Below are positions 24,761 to 38,706 of a DNA stretch of 64,000 bases, in pieces. The notes below the pieces were generated by a model, which was not told the DNA's origin, ran no database searches, and worked only from the letters and a program-made list of their open reading frames with translations. The position numbers and the translations under genes are program-made. Source of the stretch: Hydractinia symbiolongicarpus. Lineage: Eukaryota; Cnidaria; Hydrozoa; Anthoathecata; Hydractiniidae. How positions within the stretch are numbered: position 1 is the stretch's first letter; each line of letters opens with the position of its first letter. Location: NCBI RefSeq assembly GCF_029227915.1, contig NC_079886.1, positions 2,790,001 to 2,854,000 of the forward strand. Reading direction: 5' to 3'.

Positions 24761-25879
24761 TAAATTATTTTTTCACCACTAAAACGCATGAGACTTGTAG
24801 TTCTCAAAATGTTTTCATTTTTGATGAGACGCTGAATAAAAGAAGTTTAACCGCCGGCAAACGAAAACCCGCGATTTCCTGTAAATCCCGGGCTGGCACC
24901 TATAGTCGAATGTATACAAAGAAAGTACCCTTTGAGTAAACTCATTTTCAGAACGATTTTTTAAATTATTTTTTCACCACTAAAACGCATGAGACTTGCA
25001 GTTTTCAAAAATGTTTTCATTTTTGATAAGACGCTGTATAAAAGAAATTTAATCGCCGGCAAACGAAAACCCGCAATTTCCCGTAAATCCAGTACTCGAC
25101 CCGTATAGTCAAAAGTATACAAAGAAAGTACCCAGGGAGTAAACTCATTTCCCGAACGATTTTTTAAATTATTTCTTCACCACTAAAACGCATTAGATTT
25201 GTGATTTTCAAAAGTGTATCCATTTTTGATGAGACGCTGAATAAAAGAAGTTTAATCGCCAGCAAACGAAAACCCGCGATTTCCCGTAAATCCCGGGCTT
25301 GGCCCGTATAGTCGAATGTATATAAAGAAAGTACCCTGTGAGTAAACTCATTTCCAGAACGATTTTTCAAATTATTTTTTCACCACTAAAACGCACGAGA
25401 CTTGTAGTTTTCAAAAATGTTTTCATTTTGGATGAGACGCTGAATAAAAGAAGTTTAATCGCCAGCAAACGAAAACCCGCGATTTCCCGTAAATCCCGGG
25501 CTTGGCCCGTATAGTCGAATGTATATAAAGAAAGTACCCTGTGAGTAAACTCATTTCCAGAACGATTTTTCAAATTATTTTTTCACCACTAAAACGCACG
25601 AGACTTGTAGTTTTCAAAAATGTTTTCATTTTGGATGAGACGCTGAATGAAGGAAGTTTAATCGCCGGGAAAGAAAACCCCGCGATTTCCCGTAAATCAC
25701 GGACTCGACCCGTATAGTCAAAAGTATAAAAAAAAGTACCCTGTGAGTAAACTCATTTTCAGAACGATTTTTTAAATTATTTTTTCACCACTAAAACGCA
25801 TGAGACTTGCAGTTTTCAAAAATGTTTTCATTTTTGATAAGACGCTGAATATAAGAAGTTTAATGGACGGCAAACAAAA

Positions 25880-28800
25880 ACACGCGATTTCCCATAAATT
25901 CTGTACTCGGCCCGTATAGTAAAAAGTACACAAAAAAAGTACCCAGGGAGTAAACTGATTTCCCGAATGATTTTTTAAATTAATTTTTCACCACTAAAAC
26001 CCATGAGACTTGCAGTTTTCAAAAATGTTTTCATTTTTGATGAGACGCTGAATAAAAGAAGTTTAATCGCCGGCAAACGAAAACCCGCGATTTCCTGTAA
26101 ATCCCGGGCTGGCCCCTATAGTCGAATGTATACAAAGAAAGTACCCTGTGAGTAAACTCATTTTCAGAACGATTTTTTAAATTATTTTTCCACCACTGAA
26201 ACGCATGAGACTTGTAGTTTTCAAAAATGTTTTCATTTTTGATAAGACGCTGTATAGAAGAAGTTTAATCGCCGGCAAACGAAAACCGGCAATTTCCCGT
26301 AAATCCGGTACTCGACCCGTATTGTCAAAAGTATACAAAAAAAGTACCCAGGGAGTAAACTCATTTCCCGAACGATTTTTTAAATTATTTTTGCACCACT
26401 GAAACGCATAAGACTTGTAGTTTTTAAAAATGTTTTCATTTTTGATAAGACGCTGTTTAAAAGAAGTTTAATCGCCGGCAAACGAAAACCCGCAATTTCC
26501 CGTAAATCCGGTACTCGACCCGTATAGTCAAAAGTATACAAAAAAAGGTACCCAGGGAGTAAACTCATTTCCCGAACGATTTTTTAAATTGTTTTTTCAC
26601 CATTAAAACGCATGACACTTGTAGGTTTCGAAAGTGTTTTCATTTTTGCTGAGACGCTGAATAAAAAAAGTTTAATCGCCAGCAAACGAAAACCCGCGAT
26701 TTCCCGTAAATCCCGGGCTTGGCCCGTATAGTCGAATGTATATAAAGAAAGTACCCTGTGAGTAAACTCATTTCCAGAACGATTTTTCAAATTATTTTTT
26801 CACCACTAAAACGCATGAGACTTGTAGTTTTCAAAAATGTTTTTATTTTTGATGAGACGCTGAATGAAGGAAGTTTAATCGCCGGGAAAGAAAACCCGGC
26901 GATTTCCCGTAAATCCCGGACTCGACCCGTATAGTCAAAAGTATAAAAAAAAAAGTACCCTGTGAGTAAACTCATTTTCAGAACGATTTTTTAAATTATT
27001 TTTTCACCACTAAAACGCATGAGACTTGTAGTTTTTAAAAATGTTTTCATTTTTGATAAGACGCTGTATAAAAGAAATTTAATCGCCGGCAAACGAAAAC
27101 CCGCAATTTCCCGTAAATCCAGTACTCGACCCGTATAGTCAAAAGTATACAAAGAAAGTACCCAGGGAGTAAACTCATTTCCCGAACGATTTTTTAAATT
27201 ATTTCTTCACCACTAAAACGCATGAGATTTGTAGTTTTCAAAAGTGTATCCATTTTTGATGAGACGCTGAATAAAAGAAGTTTAATCGCCAGCAAACTAA
27301 AACCCGCGATTTCCCGTAAATCCCGGGCTTGGCCCGTATAGTCGAATTTATATAAAGAAAGTACCCTGTGAGTAAACTCATTTCCAGAACGATTTTTCAA
27401 ATTATTTTTTCACCACTAAAACGCATGAGACTTGTAGTTTTCAAAAATGTTTTCATTTTGGATGAGACGCTGAATGAAGGAAGTTTAATCGCCGGGAAAG
27501 AAAACCCCGCGATTTCCCGTAAATCACGGACTCGACCCGTATAGTCAAAAGTATAAAAAGAAAGTACCCTGTGAGTAAACTCATTTTCAGAACGATTTTT
27601 TAAATTATTTTTTCACCACTAAAACGCATGAGACTTGCAGTTTTCAAAAATGTTTTCATTTTTGATAAGACGCTGAATAAAAGAAGTTTAATGGACGGCA
27701 AACGAAAACCCGCGATTTCCCGTAAATCCCGTACTCGGCCCGTATAGTAAAAAGTACACAAAAAAAGTACCCAGGGAATAAACTGATTTCCCGAATGATT
27801 TTTTAAATTAATTTTTCACCACTAAAACCCATGAGACTTGCAGTTTTCAAAAATGTTTTCATTTTGGATGAGACGCTGAATGAAGGAAGTTTAATCGCCG
27901 GGAAAGAAAACCCCGCGATTTCCCGTAAATCACGGACTCGACCCGTATAGTCAAAAGTATAAAAAGAAAGTACCCTGTGAGTAAACTCATGTTCAGAACG
28001 ATTTTTTAAATTATTTTTTCACCACTAAAACGCATGAGACTTGCAGTTTTCAAAAATGTTTTCATTTTTGATAAGACGCTGAATAAAAGAAGTTTAATGG
28101 ACGGCAAACGAAAACCCGCGATTTCCCGTAAATTCTGTACTCGGCCCGTATAGTAAAAAGTACACAAAAAAGTACCCAGGGAGTAAACTGATTTCCCGAA
28201 TGATTTTTTAAATTAATTTTTCACCACTAAAACCCATGAGACTTGCAGTTTTCAAAAATGTTTTCATTTTTGATGAGACGCTGAATAAAAGAAGTTTAAT
28301 CGCCGGCAAACGAAAACCCGCGATTTCCTGTAAATCCCGGGCTGGCCCCTATAGTCGAATGTATACAAAGAAAGTACCCTGTGAGTAAACTCATTTTCAG
28401 AACGATTTTTTAAATTATTTTTCCACCACTGAAACGCATGAGACTTGTAGTTTTCAAAAATGTTTTCATTTTTGATAAGACGCTGTATAAAAGAAGTTTA
28501 ATCGCCGGCAAACGAAAACCGGCAATTTCCCGTAAATCCGGTACTCGACCCGTATAGTCAAAAGTATACAAAAAAAGTACCCAGGGAGTAAACTCATTTC
28601 CCGAACGATTTTTTAAATTATTTTTGCACCACTGAAACGCATGAGACTTGTAGTTTTCAAAAATGTTTTCATTTTTGATAAGACGCTGTTTAAAAGAAGT
28701 TTAATCGCCGGCAAACGAAAACCCGCAATTTCCCGTAAATCCGGTACTCGACCCGTATAGTCAAAAGTATACAAAAAAGGTACCCAGGGAGTAAACTCAT

Positions 28801-29550
28801 TTCCCGAACGATTTTTTAAATTGTTTTTTCACCATTAAAACGCATGACACTTGTAGGTTTCGAAAGTGTTTTCATTTTTGATGAGACGCTGAATAAAAAA
28901 AGTTTAATCGCCAGCAAACGAAAACCCGCGATTTCCCGTAAATCCCGGGCTTGGCCCGTATAGTCGAATGTATATAAAGAAAGTACCCTGTGAGTAAACT
29001 CATTTCCAGAACGATTTTTCAAATTATTTTTTCACCACTAAAACGCATGAGACTTGTAGTTTTCAAAAATGTTTTTATTTTTGATGAAACGCTGAATGAA
29101 GGAAGTTTAATCGCCGGGAAAGAAAACCCGGCGATTTCCCGTAAATCCCGGACTCGACCCGTATAGTCAAAAGTATAAAAAAAAAAGTACCCTGTGAGTA
29201 AACTCATTTTCAGAACGATTTTTTAAATTATTTTTTCACCACTAAAACGCATGAGACTTGTAGTTTTTAAAAATGTTTTCATTTTTGATAAGACGCTGTA
29301 TAAAAGAAATTTAATCGCCGGCAAACGAAAACCCGCAATTTCCCGTAAATCCAGTACTCGACCCGTATAGTCAAAAGTATACAAAGAAAGTACCCAGGGA
29401 GTAAACTCATTTCCCGAACGATTTTTTAAATTATTTCTTCACCACTAAAACGCATGAGATTTGTAGTTTTCAAAAGTGTATCCATTTTTGATGAGACGCT
29501 GAATAAAAGAAGTTTAATCGCCAGCAAACGAAAACCCGCGATTTCCCGTA
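25880..29550 (-). repeat. 11-monomer duplication, period about 2,233 bp
   Basis: Segments of about 25,880-27,315 and 28,115-29,548 share rare variants at offsets of 2,232-2,234 bp. These are AAATTCTGTACTCGG (25,895/28,131), CGCTGTTTAAAAG (26,451/28,684), AAGGTACCC, and GTTTTTATTTTTGATGA monomers (26,787/29,019 frames). Agreement stops near 27,315/29,548, so the second copy is partial or has been replaced beyond that point. Confidence 0.75.
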
Positions 29551-32039
29551 AATCACGGACTCGACCCGTATAGTCAAAAGTATAAAAAGAAAGTACCCTG
29601 TGAGTAAACTCATTTTCAGAACGATTTTTTAAATAATTTTTTTACCACTAAAACGCATGAGACTTGCAGTTTTCAAAAATGTTTTCATTTTTGATAAGAC
29701 GCTGAATAAAAGAAGTTTAATGGACGGCAAACGAAAACCCGCGATTTCCCGTAAATCCCGTACTCGGCCCGTATAGTAAAAAGTACACAAAAAAAGTACC
29801 CAGGGAATAAACTGATTTCCCGAATGATTTTTTAAATTAATTTTTCACCACTAAAACCCATGAGACTTGCAGTTTTCAAAAATGTTTTCATTTTTGATGA
29901 GACGCTGAATAAAAGAAGTTTAATCGCCGGCAAACGAAAACCCGCGATTTCCTGTAAATCCCGGGCTGGCCCCTATAGTCGAATGTATACAAAGAAAGTA
30001 CCCTGTGAGTAAACTCATTTTCAGAACGATTTTTTAAATTATTTTTCCACCACTGAAACGCATGAGACTTGTAGTTTTCAAAAATGTTTTCATTTTTGAT
30101 AAGACGCTGTATAAAAGAAGTTTAATCGCCGGCAAACGAAAACCTGCAATTTCCCGTAAATCCGGTACTCGACCCGTATAGTCAAAAGTATACAAAAAAA
30201 GTACCCAGGGAGTAAACTCATTTCCCGAACGATTTTTTAAATTGTTTTTTCACCATTAAAACGCATGAGACTTGTAGGTTTCGAAAGTGTTTTTATTTTT
30301 GATGAGACGCTGAATAAAAAAAGTTTCATCGCCAGCAAAGGAAAACCCGCGATTTCCCGTAAATCCCGGGCTTGGCCCGTTTAGTCGAATGTATATAAAG
30401 AAAGTACCCTGTGAGTAAACTCATTTCCAGAACGATTTTTCAAATTATTTTTTCACCACTAAAACGCATGAGACTTGTAGTTTTCAAAAATGTTTTCATT
30501 TTTGATGAGACGCTGAATGAAGGAAGTTTAATCGCCGGGAAAGAAAACCCGGCGATTTCCCGTAAATCCCGAACTCGACCCGTATAGTCAAAAGTATAAA
30601 AAAAAGGACCCTGTGAGTAAACTCATTTTCAGAACGATTTTTTAAATTATTTTTTCACCACTAAAACGCATGAGACTTGTAGTTTTCAAAAATGTTTTCA
30701 TTTTTGATAAGACGCTGAATAAAAGAAGTTTAATCGCCGTCAAACGAAAACCCGCGATTTCCCGTAAATCCCGTACTCGGCCCGTATAGTAAAAAGTACA
30801 CAAAAAAAGTACCCAGGGAGTAAACTGATTTCCCGAATGATTTTTTATATTATTTTTTCACCACTAAAACGCATGAGACTTGTAGTTCTCAAAAATGTTT
30901 TCATTTTTGATGAGACGCTGAATAAAAGAAGTTTAACCGCCGGCAAACGAAAACCCGCGATTTCCTGTAAATCCCGGGCTGGCCCCTATAGTCGAATGTA
31001 TACAAAGAAAGTACCCTGTGAGTAAACTCATTTTCAGAACGATTTTTTAAATTATTTTTCCATCACTGAAACGCATGAGACTTGTAGTTTTCAAAAATGT
31101 TTTCATTTTTGATAAGACGCTGTATAAAAGAAATTTAATCGCCGGCAAACGAAAACCCGCAATTTCCCGTAAATCCAGTACTCGACCCGTATAGTCAAAA
31201 GTATACAAAGAAAGTACCCAGGGAGTAAACTCATTTCCCGAACGATTTTTTAAATTATTTCTTCACCACTAAAACGCATGAGATTTGTAGTTTTCAAAAG
31301 TGTATCCATTTTGATGAGACGCTGAATAAAAGAAGTTTAATCGCCAGCAAACGAAAACCCGAGATTTCCCGTAAATCCCGGGCTTGGCCCGTATAGTCGA
31401 ATGTATATAAAGAAAGTACCCTGTGAGTAAACTCATTTCCAGAACGATTTTTCAAATTATTTTTTCACCACTAAAACGCATGAGACTTGTAGTTTTCAAA
31501 AATGTTTTCATTTTGGATGAGACGCTGAATGAAGGAAGTTTAATCGCCGGGAAAGAAAACCCCGCGATTTCCCGTAAATCATGGACTCGACCCGTATAGT
31601 CAAAAGTATAAAAAGAAAGTACCCTGTGAGTAAACTCATTTTCAGAACGATTTTTTAAATTATTTTTTCACCACTAAAACGCATGAGACTTGCAGTTTTC
31701 AAAAATGTTTTCATTTTTGATAAGACGCTGAATAAAAGAAGTTTAATGGCCGGCAAACGAAAACCCGCGATTTCCCGTAAATCCCGTACTCGGCCCGTAT
31801 AGTAAAAAGTACACAAAAAAAGTACCCAGGGAGTAAACTGATTTCCCGAATGATTTTTTAAATTAATTTTTCACCACTAAAACCCATGAGACTTGCAGTT
31901 TTCAAAAATGTTTTCATTTTTGATGAGACGCTGAATAAAAGAAGTTTAATCGCCGGCAAACGAAAACCCGCGATTTCCTGTAAATCCCGGGCTGGCCCCT
32001 ATAGTCGAATGTATACAAACAAAGTACCCAGTGAGTAAA

Positions 32040-33870
32040 CTCATTTTCAGAACGATTTTTTAAATTATTTTTCCACCACTGAAACGCATGAGACTTGTAG
32101 TTTTCAAAAATGTTTTCATTTTTGATAAGACGCTGTATAAAAGAAGTTTAATCGCCGGCAAACGAAAACCCGCAATTTCCCGTAAATCCGGTACTCGACC
32201 CGTATAGTCTAAAGTATACAAAGAAAGTACCCAGGGAGTAAACTCATTTCCCGAACGATTTTTTAAATTGTTTTTTCACCATTAAAACGCATGAGACTTG
32301 TAGGTTTCGAAAGTGTTTTCATTTTTGATGAGACGCTGAATAAAAGAAGTTTAATCGCCAGCAAACAAAAACCCGCGATTTCCCGTAAATCCCGGGATTG
32401 GCCCGTATAGTCGAATGTATATAAAGAAAGTACCCTGTGAGTAAACTCATTTCCGGAACGATTTTTCAAATTATTTTTTCACCACTAAAACGCATGAGAC
32501 TTGTAGTTTTTAAAAATGTTTTCATTTTTGATGAGACGCTGAATGAAGGAAGTTTAATCGCCGGAAAGAAAACCCGGCGATTTCCCGTAAATCCCGGACT
32601 CGACCCGTATAGTCAAAAGTATAAAAAAAAAGTACCCTGTGAGTAAACTCATTTTCAGAACGATTTTTTAAATTATTTTTTCACCACTAAAACGCATGAG
32701 ACTTGCAGTTTTCAAAAATGTTTTCATTTTTAATAAGACGCTGAATAAAAGAAGTTTAATCGCCGGAAAACGAAAACCCGCGATTTCCCGTAAATCCCGT
32801 ACTCGGCCGTATAGTCAAAAGTATACAAAGAAAGTACTCAGGGAGTAAACTCATTTCCCGAACGATATTACAAATTATTTTTTCACCACTAAAACGCATG
32901 AGACTTGTAGTTTTCAAAAATGTTTTCATTTTTGATAAGACGCTGTATAAAAGAAGTTTAATCGCCGGCAAACGAAAACCCGCAATTTCCCGTAAATCCG
33001 GTACTCGACCCGTATAGTCAAAAGTATACAAAGAAAGTACCCAGGGAGTAAACTCATTTCCCGAACGATTTTTTAAATTGTTTTTTCACCATTAAAACGC
33101 ATGAGACTTGTAGGTTTCGAAAGTGTTTTCATTTTTGATGAGACGCTGAATAAAAGAAGTTTAATCGCCAGCAAACAAAAACCCGCGATTTCCCGTAAAT
33201 CCCGGGCTTGGCCCGTATAGTCGAATGTATACAAAGAAAGTACCCAGTGAGTAAACTCATTTTCAGAACGATTTTTTAAATTATTTTTCCACCACTGAAA
33301 CGCATGAGACTTGTAGTTTTCAAAAATGTTTTCATTTTTGATAAGACGCTGTATAAAAGAAGTTTAATCGCCGGCAAACGAAAACCCGCAATTTCCCGTA
33401 AATCCGGTACTCGACCCGTATAGTCAAAAGTATACAAAGAAAGTACCCAGGGTGTAAACTCATTTCCCGAACGATTTTTTAAATTGTTTTTTCACCATTA
33501 AAACGCATGAGACTTGTAGGTTTCGAAAGTGTTTTCATTTTTGATGAGACGCTGAATAAAAGAAGTTTAATCGCCAGCAAACAAAAACCCGCGATTTCCC
33601 GTAAATCCCGGGCTTGGCCCGTATAGTTGAATGTATATAAAGAAAGTACCCTGTGAGTAAACTCATTTCCGGAACGATTTTTCAAATTATTTTTTCACCA
33701 CTAAAACGCACGAGACTTGTAGTTTTCAAAAATGTTTTCATTTTGGATGAGACGCTGAATAAAAGAAGTTTAATCGCCGGAAAGAAAACCCGGCGATTTC
33801 CCGTAAATCCCGGACTCGACCCGTATAGTCAAAAGTATAAAAAAAAAAGTACCCTGTGAGTAAACTCATT
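32040..33870 (-). repeat. 6-monomer duplication, period 1,216 bp
   Basis: The GCCAGCAAACAAAAACCCG variant and its flanking monomers recur at an offset of 1,216 bp (32,263/33,479 frames). An extra copy of the same variant near 33,170 shows a smaller internal rearrangement. The edges are approximate. Confidence 0.65.
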
Positions 33871-36269
33871 TTCAGAACGATTTTTTAAATTATTTTTTCA
33901 CCACTAAAACGCATGAGACTTGCAGTTTTCAAAAATGTTTTCATTTTTGATAAGACGCTGAATAAAAGAAGTTTAATCGCCGGAAAACGAAAATCCGCGA
34001 TTTCCCGTAAATCCGTACTCGGCCGTATAGTCAAAAGTATACAAAGAAAGTACTCAGGGAGTAAACTCATTTCCCGAACGATATTTCAAATTATTTTTTC
34101 ACCACTAAAACGCATGAGACTTGTAGTTTTCAAAAATGTTTTCATTTTTGATAAGACGCTGAATAAAAGAAGTTTAATCGCCGGCAAACGAAAACCCGCG
34201 ATTTCCCGTAAATCCGGTACTCGACCCGTATAGTCAAAAGTATACAAATAAAGTACTCAATGAGTAAACTCATTTCCGGAACGATTTTTTAAATTATTTT
34301 TCACCACTAAAACGCATGAGACTTGCAGTTTTCAAAAATGTTTTCATTTCTGATAAGACGCTGAATAAAAGAAGTTTAATCGCCGGCAAACGAAAACCCG
34401 CGATTTCCCGTAAATCCAGTACTCGGCCCGTATAGTCAAAAGTATACAAATAAAGTACTCAATGAGTAAACTCATTTCCCGAACGATTTTTTAAATTATT
34501 TTTTCACCACTAAAACGCATGACACTTGTAGTTTTCAAAAATGTTTTCATTTTTGATGAGACGCTAAATAAAAGAAGTTTAATGGCCGGCAAACGAAAAC
34601 CCGCTTTTTCCCGTAAATCCCGTACTCGGCCCGTGTAGTCAAAAGTATACAAAGAAAGTACCCTGTGAATAAACTCATTTTAAGAACGATTTTTTAAATT
34701 ATTTTTTCACCACTAAAACGCATGAGACTTGTAGTTTTCAAAAATGTTTTTATTTTTGATGAGACGCCGAATGAAAGCAGTTTAATCGCCGACAACCGAA
34801 AACCCGTTTTCCCGTAAATCCCTGGCTCGGCCCGTATAGTTGAATGTATACAAAGAAAGTACCCTGTGAATAAATTCATTTTTAGAACGATTTTTTAAAT
34901 TATTTTTTCACCACTAAAACGCATGAGACTTGTAGTTTTCAAAAATGTTTTCATTTTTGAGAAGACCCTGAATAAAAGAAGTTTAATCGGTGGAAAACGA
35001 AAACCCGCGATTTCCCGTAAATCCCGTACTCGGCCCGTATAGTCAAAAGTATACAAAAAAGTACTCAGGGAGTAAACTCATTTCCCGAACGATATTTCAA
35101 ATTATTTTTTCACCACTAAAACGCATGAGACTTGTAGTTTTCAAAAATGTTTTCATTTTTGATAAGACGCTGAATAAAAGAAGTTTAATCGCCGGCAAAC
35201 GAAAACCCGCGATTTCCCGTAAATCTCGTACTCGGCCCGTATAGTAAAAAGTACACAAAAAAAGTACCCAGGGAGTAAACTGATTTCCCGAATGATTTTT
35301 TAAATTATTTTTTCACCACTAAAACGCATGAGACTTGTAATTTTCAAAAATGTTTTCATTTTTGATGAGATGCTAAATAAAAGAAATTTAACCGCCGGCA
35401 AACGAAAACCCGCGATTTCCTGTAAATCCCGGGCTGGCCCCTATAGTCGAATGTATACAAAGAAAGTACCCTGTGAGTAAACTCATTTTCAGAACGATTT
35501 TTTAAATTATTTTTCCACCACTGAAACGCATGAGACTTGTAGTTTTCAAAAATGTTTTCATTTTTGATAAGACGCTGTATAAAAGACGTTTAATCGCCGG
35601 CAAACGAAAACCCGCAATTTCCCGTAAATCCGGTACTCGACCCGTATAGTCAAAAGTATACAAAGAAAGTACCCTGTGAGTAAACTCATTTTCAGAACGA
35701 TTTTTTAAATTATTTTTTCACCACTAAAACGCATGAGACTTGCAGTTTTCAAAAATGTTTTCGTTTTTGATAAGACGCTGAAAAAAAGAAGTTTAATGGC
35801 CGGCAAACGAAAACCCGCGATTTCCCGTAAATCCCGTACTCAGCCCGTATAGTAAAAAGTACACAAAAAAAGTACCCAGGGAGTAAACTGATTTCCCGAA
35901 TGATTTTTTAAATTATTTTTTCACCACTAAAACGCATGAGACTTGCAGTTTTCAAAAATGTTTTCATTTTTGATAAGACGCTGAATAAAAGAAGTTTAAT
36001 CGCCGGCAAACGAAAACCCGCGATTTCCTGTAAATCCCGGGCTGGCCCCTATAGTCGAATGTATACAAAGAAAGTACCCTGTGAGTAAACTCATTTTCAG
36101 AACGATTTTTTAAATTATTTTTCCACCACTGAAACGCATGAGACTTGTAGTTTTCAAAAATGTTTTCATTTTTGATAAGACGCTGTATAAAAGAAGTTTA
36201 ATCGCCGGCAAAGGAAAACCCGCAATTTCCCGTAAATCCGGTACTCGACCCGTATAGTCAAAAGTATAC

Positions 36270-37085
36270 AAAGAAAGTACCCAGGGAGTAAACTCATTTC
36301 CCGAACGATTTTTTAAATTATTTTTTCACCACTAAAACGCATGAGACTTGCAGTTTTCAAAAATGTTTTCATTTCTGATAAGACGCTGAATAAAAGAAGT
36401 TTAATCGCCGGCAAACGAAAACCCGCGATTCCCCGTAAATCCGGTACTCGGCCCGTATAGTCAAAAGTATACAAATAAAGTACTCAATGAGTAAACTCAT
36501 TTCCCGAACGATTTTTTAAATTATTTTTTCACCACTAAAACGCATGAGACTCGTAGTTTTCAAAAATGTTTTCATTTTTGATGAGACGCTAAATAAAAGA
36601 AGTTTAATCGCCGGCAAACGAAAACCCGCTTTTTCCCGTAAATCCCGTACTCGGCCCGTGTAGTCAAAAGTATACAAAGAAAGTACCCAGGGAGTAAACT
36701 CATTTCCCGAACGATTTTTTAAATTATTTTTTCACCACTAAAACGCATGAGACTTGCAGTTTTCAAAAATGTTTTCATTTCTGATAAGACGCTGAATAAA
36801 AGAAGTTTAATCGCCGGCAAACGAAAACCCGCGATTCCCCGTAAATCCGGTACTCGGCCCGTATAGTCAAAAGTATACAAATAAAGTACTCAATGAGTAA
36901 ACTCATTTCCCGAACGATTTTTTAAATTATTTTTTCACCACTAAAACGCATGAGACTCGTAGTTTTCAAAAATGTTTTCATTTTTGATGAGACGCTAAAT
37001 AAAAGAAGTTTAATCGCCGGCAAACGAAAACCCGCTTTTTCCCGTAAATCCCGTACTCGGCCCGTGTAGTCAAAAGTATACAAAG
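36270..37085 (-). repeat. 2-monomer duplication, period 406 bp
   Basis: The pair of monomers carrying CATTTCTGATAAGACG with CGATTCCCCGTAAATCCGG and GAGACTCGTAG is present twice, at an exact offset of 406 bp (36,371/36,777 and 36,549/36,955). Confidence 0.8.
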
Positions 37086-37310
37086 AAAGTACCCTGTGAA
37101 TAAACTCATTTTAAGAACGATTTTTTAAATTATTTTTTCACCACTAAAACGCATGAGACTTGTAGTTTTCAAAAATGTTTTCATTTTTGAGAAGACGCTG
37201 AATAAAAGAAGTTTAATCGCCGGAAAACGAAAACCCGCGATTTCCCGTAAATCCCGTTCTCGGCCCGTATAGTCAAAAGTATACAAAGAAAGTACTCAGG
37301 GAGTAAACTC

Positions 37311-38706
37311 ATTTCTTGAACGATATTTCAAATTATTTTTTCACCACTAAAACGCATGAGACTTGTAGTTTTCAAAAATGTTTTCATTTTTGATAAGACG
37401 CTGAATAAAAGAAGTTTAATCGCCGGCAAACGAAAACCCGCGTTTTCCCGTAAATCCCGTACTCGGCCCGTATAGTAAAAAGTACACAAAAAAAGTACCC
37501 AGGGAGTAAACTGATTTCCCGAATGATTTTTTAAATTATTTTTTCACCACTAAAACGCATGAGACTTGTAATTTTCAAAAATGTTTTCATTTTTGATGAG
37601 ACGCTGAATAAAAGAAGTTTAACCGCCGGCAAACGAAAACCCGCGATTTCCTGTAAATCCCGGGCTGGCCCCTATAGTCGAATGTATACAAAGAAAGTAC
37701 CCTGTGAGTAAACTCATTTTCAGAACGATTTTTTAAATTATTTTTCCACCACTGAAACGCATGAGACTTGTAGTTTTCAAAAATGTTTTCATTTTTGATA
37801 AGACGCTGTATAAAAGACGTTTAATCGCCGGGAAACGAAAACCCGCAATTTCCCGTAAATCCGGTACTTGACCCGTATAGTCAAAAGTATACAAAGAAAG
37901 TACCCAGGGAGTAAACTCATTTCCCGAACGATTTTTTAAATTATTTCTTCACCATTAAAACGCATGAGATTTGTACTTTTCAAAAGTGTATCCATTTCTG
38001 ATAAGACGCTGAATAAAAGAAGTTTAATCACCGGCAAACGAAAACCCGCGATTCCCCGTAAATCCGGTACTCGGCCCGTATAGTCAAAAGTATACAAATA
38101 AAGTTTTTAAATTATTTTTTCACCACTAAAACGCATGAGACTTGCAGTTTTCAAAAATGTTTTCATTTTTGAGGAGACGCTAAATAAAAGAAGTTTAATC
38201 GCCGGCAAACGAAAACCCGCTTTTTCCCGTAAATCCCGTACTCGGCCCGTGTAGTCAAAAGTATACAAAGAAAGTACCCTGTGAATAAACTCCTTTTAAG
38301 AACGATTTTTTAAATTATTTTTTCACCACTAAAACGCATGAGACTTGTAGTTTTCAAAAATGTTTTTATTTTTGATGAGACGCCGAATGAAAGCAGTTTA
38401 ATCGCCGACAACTGAAAAGCCGTTTTCCCGTAAATCCCTGGCTCGGCCCGTATAGTTGAATGTATACAAATAAACTACCCTGTGAATAAACTCATTTTTA
38501 GAACGATTTTTTAAATTATTTTTTCACCACTAAAACGCATGAGACTTGTAGTTTTCAAAAATGTTTTCATTTTTGAGAAGACGCTGAATAAAAGAAGTTT
38601 AATCGCCGGAAAACGAAAACCCGCGATTTCCCGTAAATCCCGTACTCGGCCCGTATAGTCAAAAGTATACAAAGAAAGTACTCAGGGAGTAAACTCATTT
38701 CTTGAA
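37311..38706 (-). repeat. 7-monomer duplication with internal deletion, spacing 1,386 bp
   Basis: ATTTCTTGAACGATATTTC occurs at 37,311 and 38,697. Seven monomers would give about 1,421 bp; the shortfall of about 35 bp is almost fully accounted for by the 32-bp deletion at 38,103. Monomers on both sides agree in subtype order. Confidence 0.65.
38088..38118 (-). repeat. monomer with 32-bp internal deletion
   Basis: The normal sequence ATAAAGTACTC...GAACGATTTTTTAAATT is shortened here to ATAAAGTTTTTAAATT. About 32 bp are missing, covering the TACTCAATGAG and CATTTCCCGAACG boxes. This is the clearest internal deletion noticed in the array. Confidence 0.8.
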
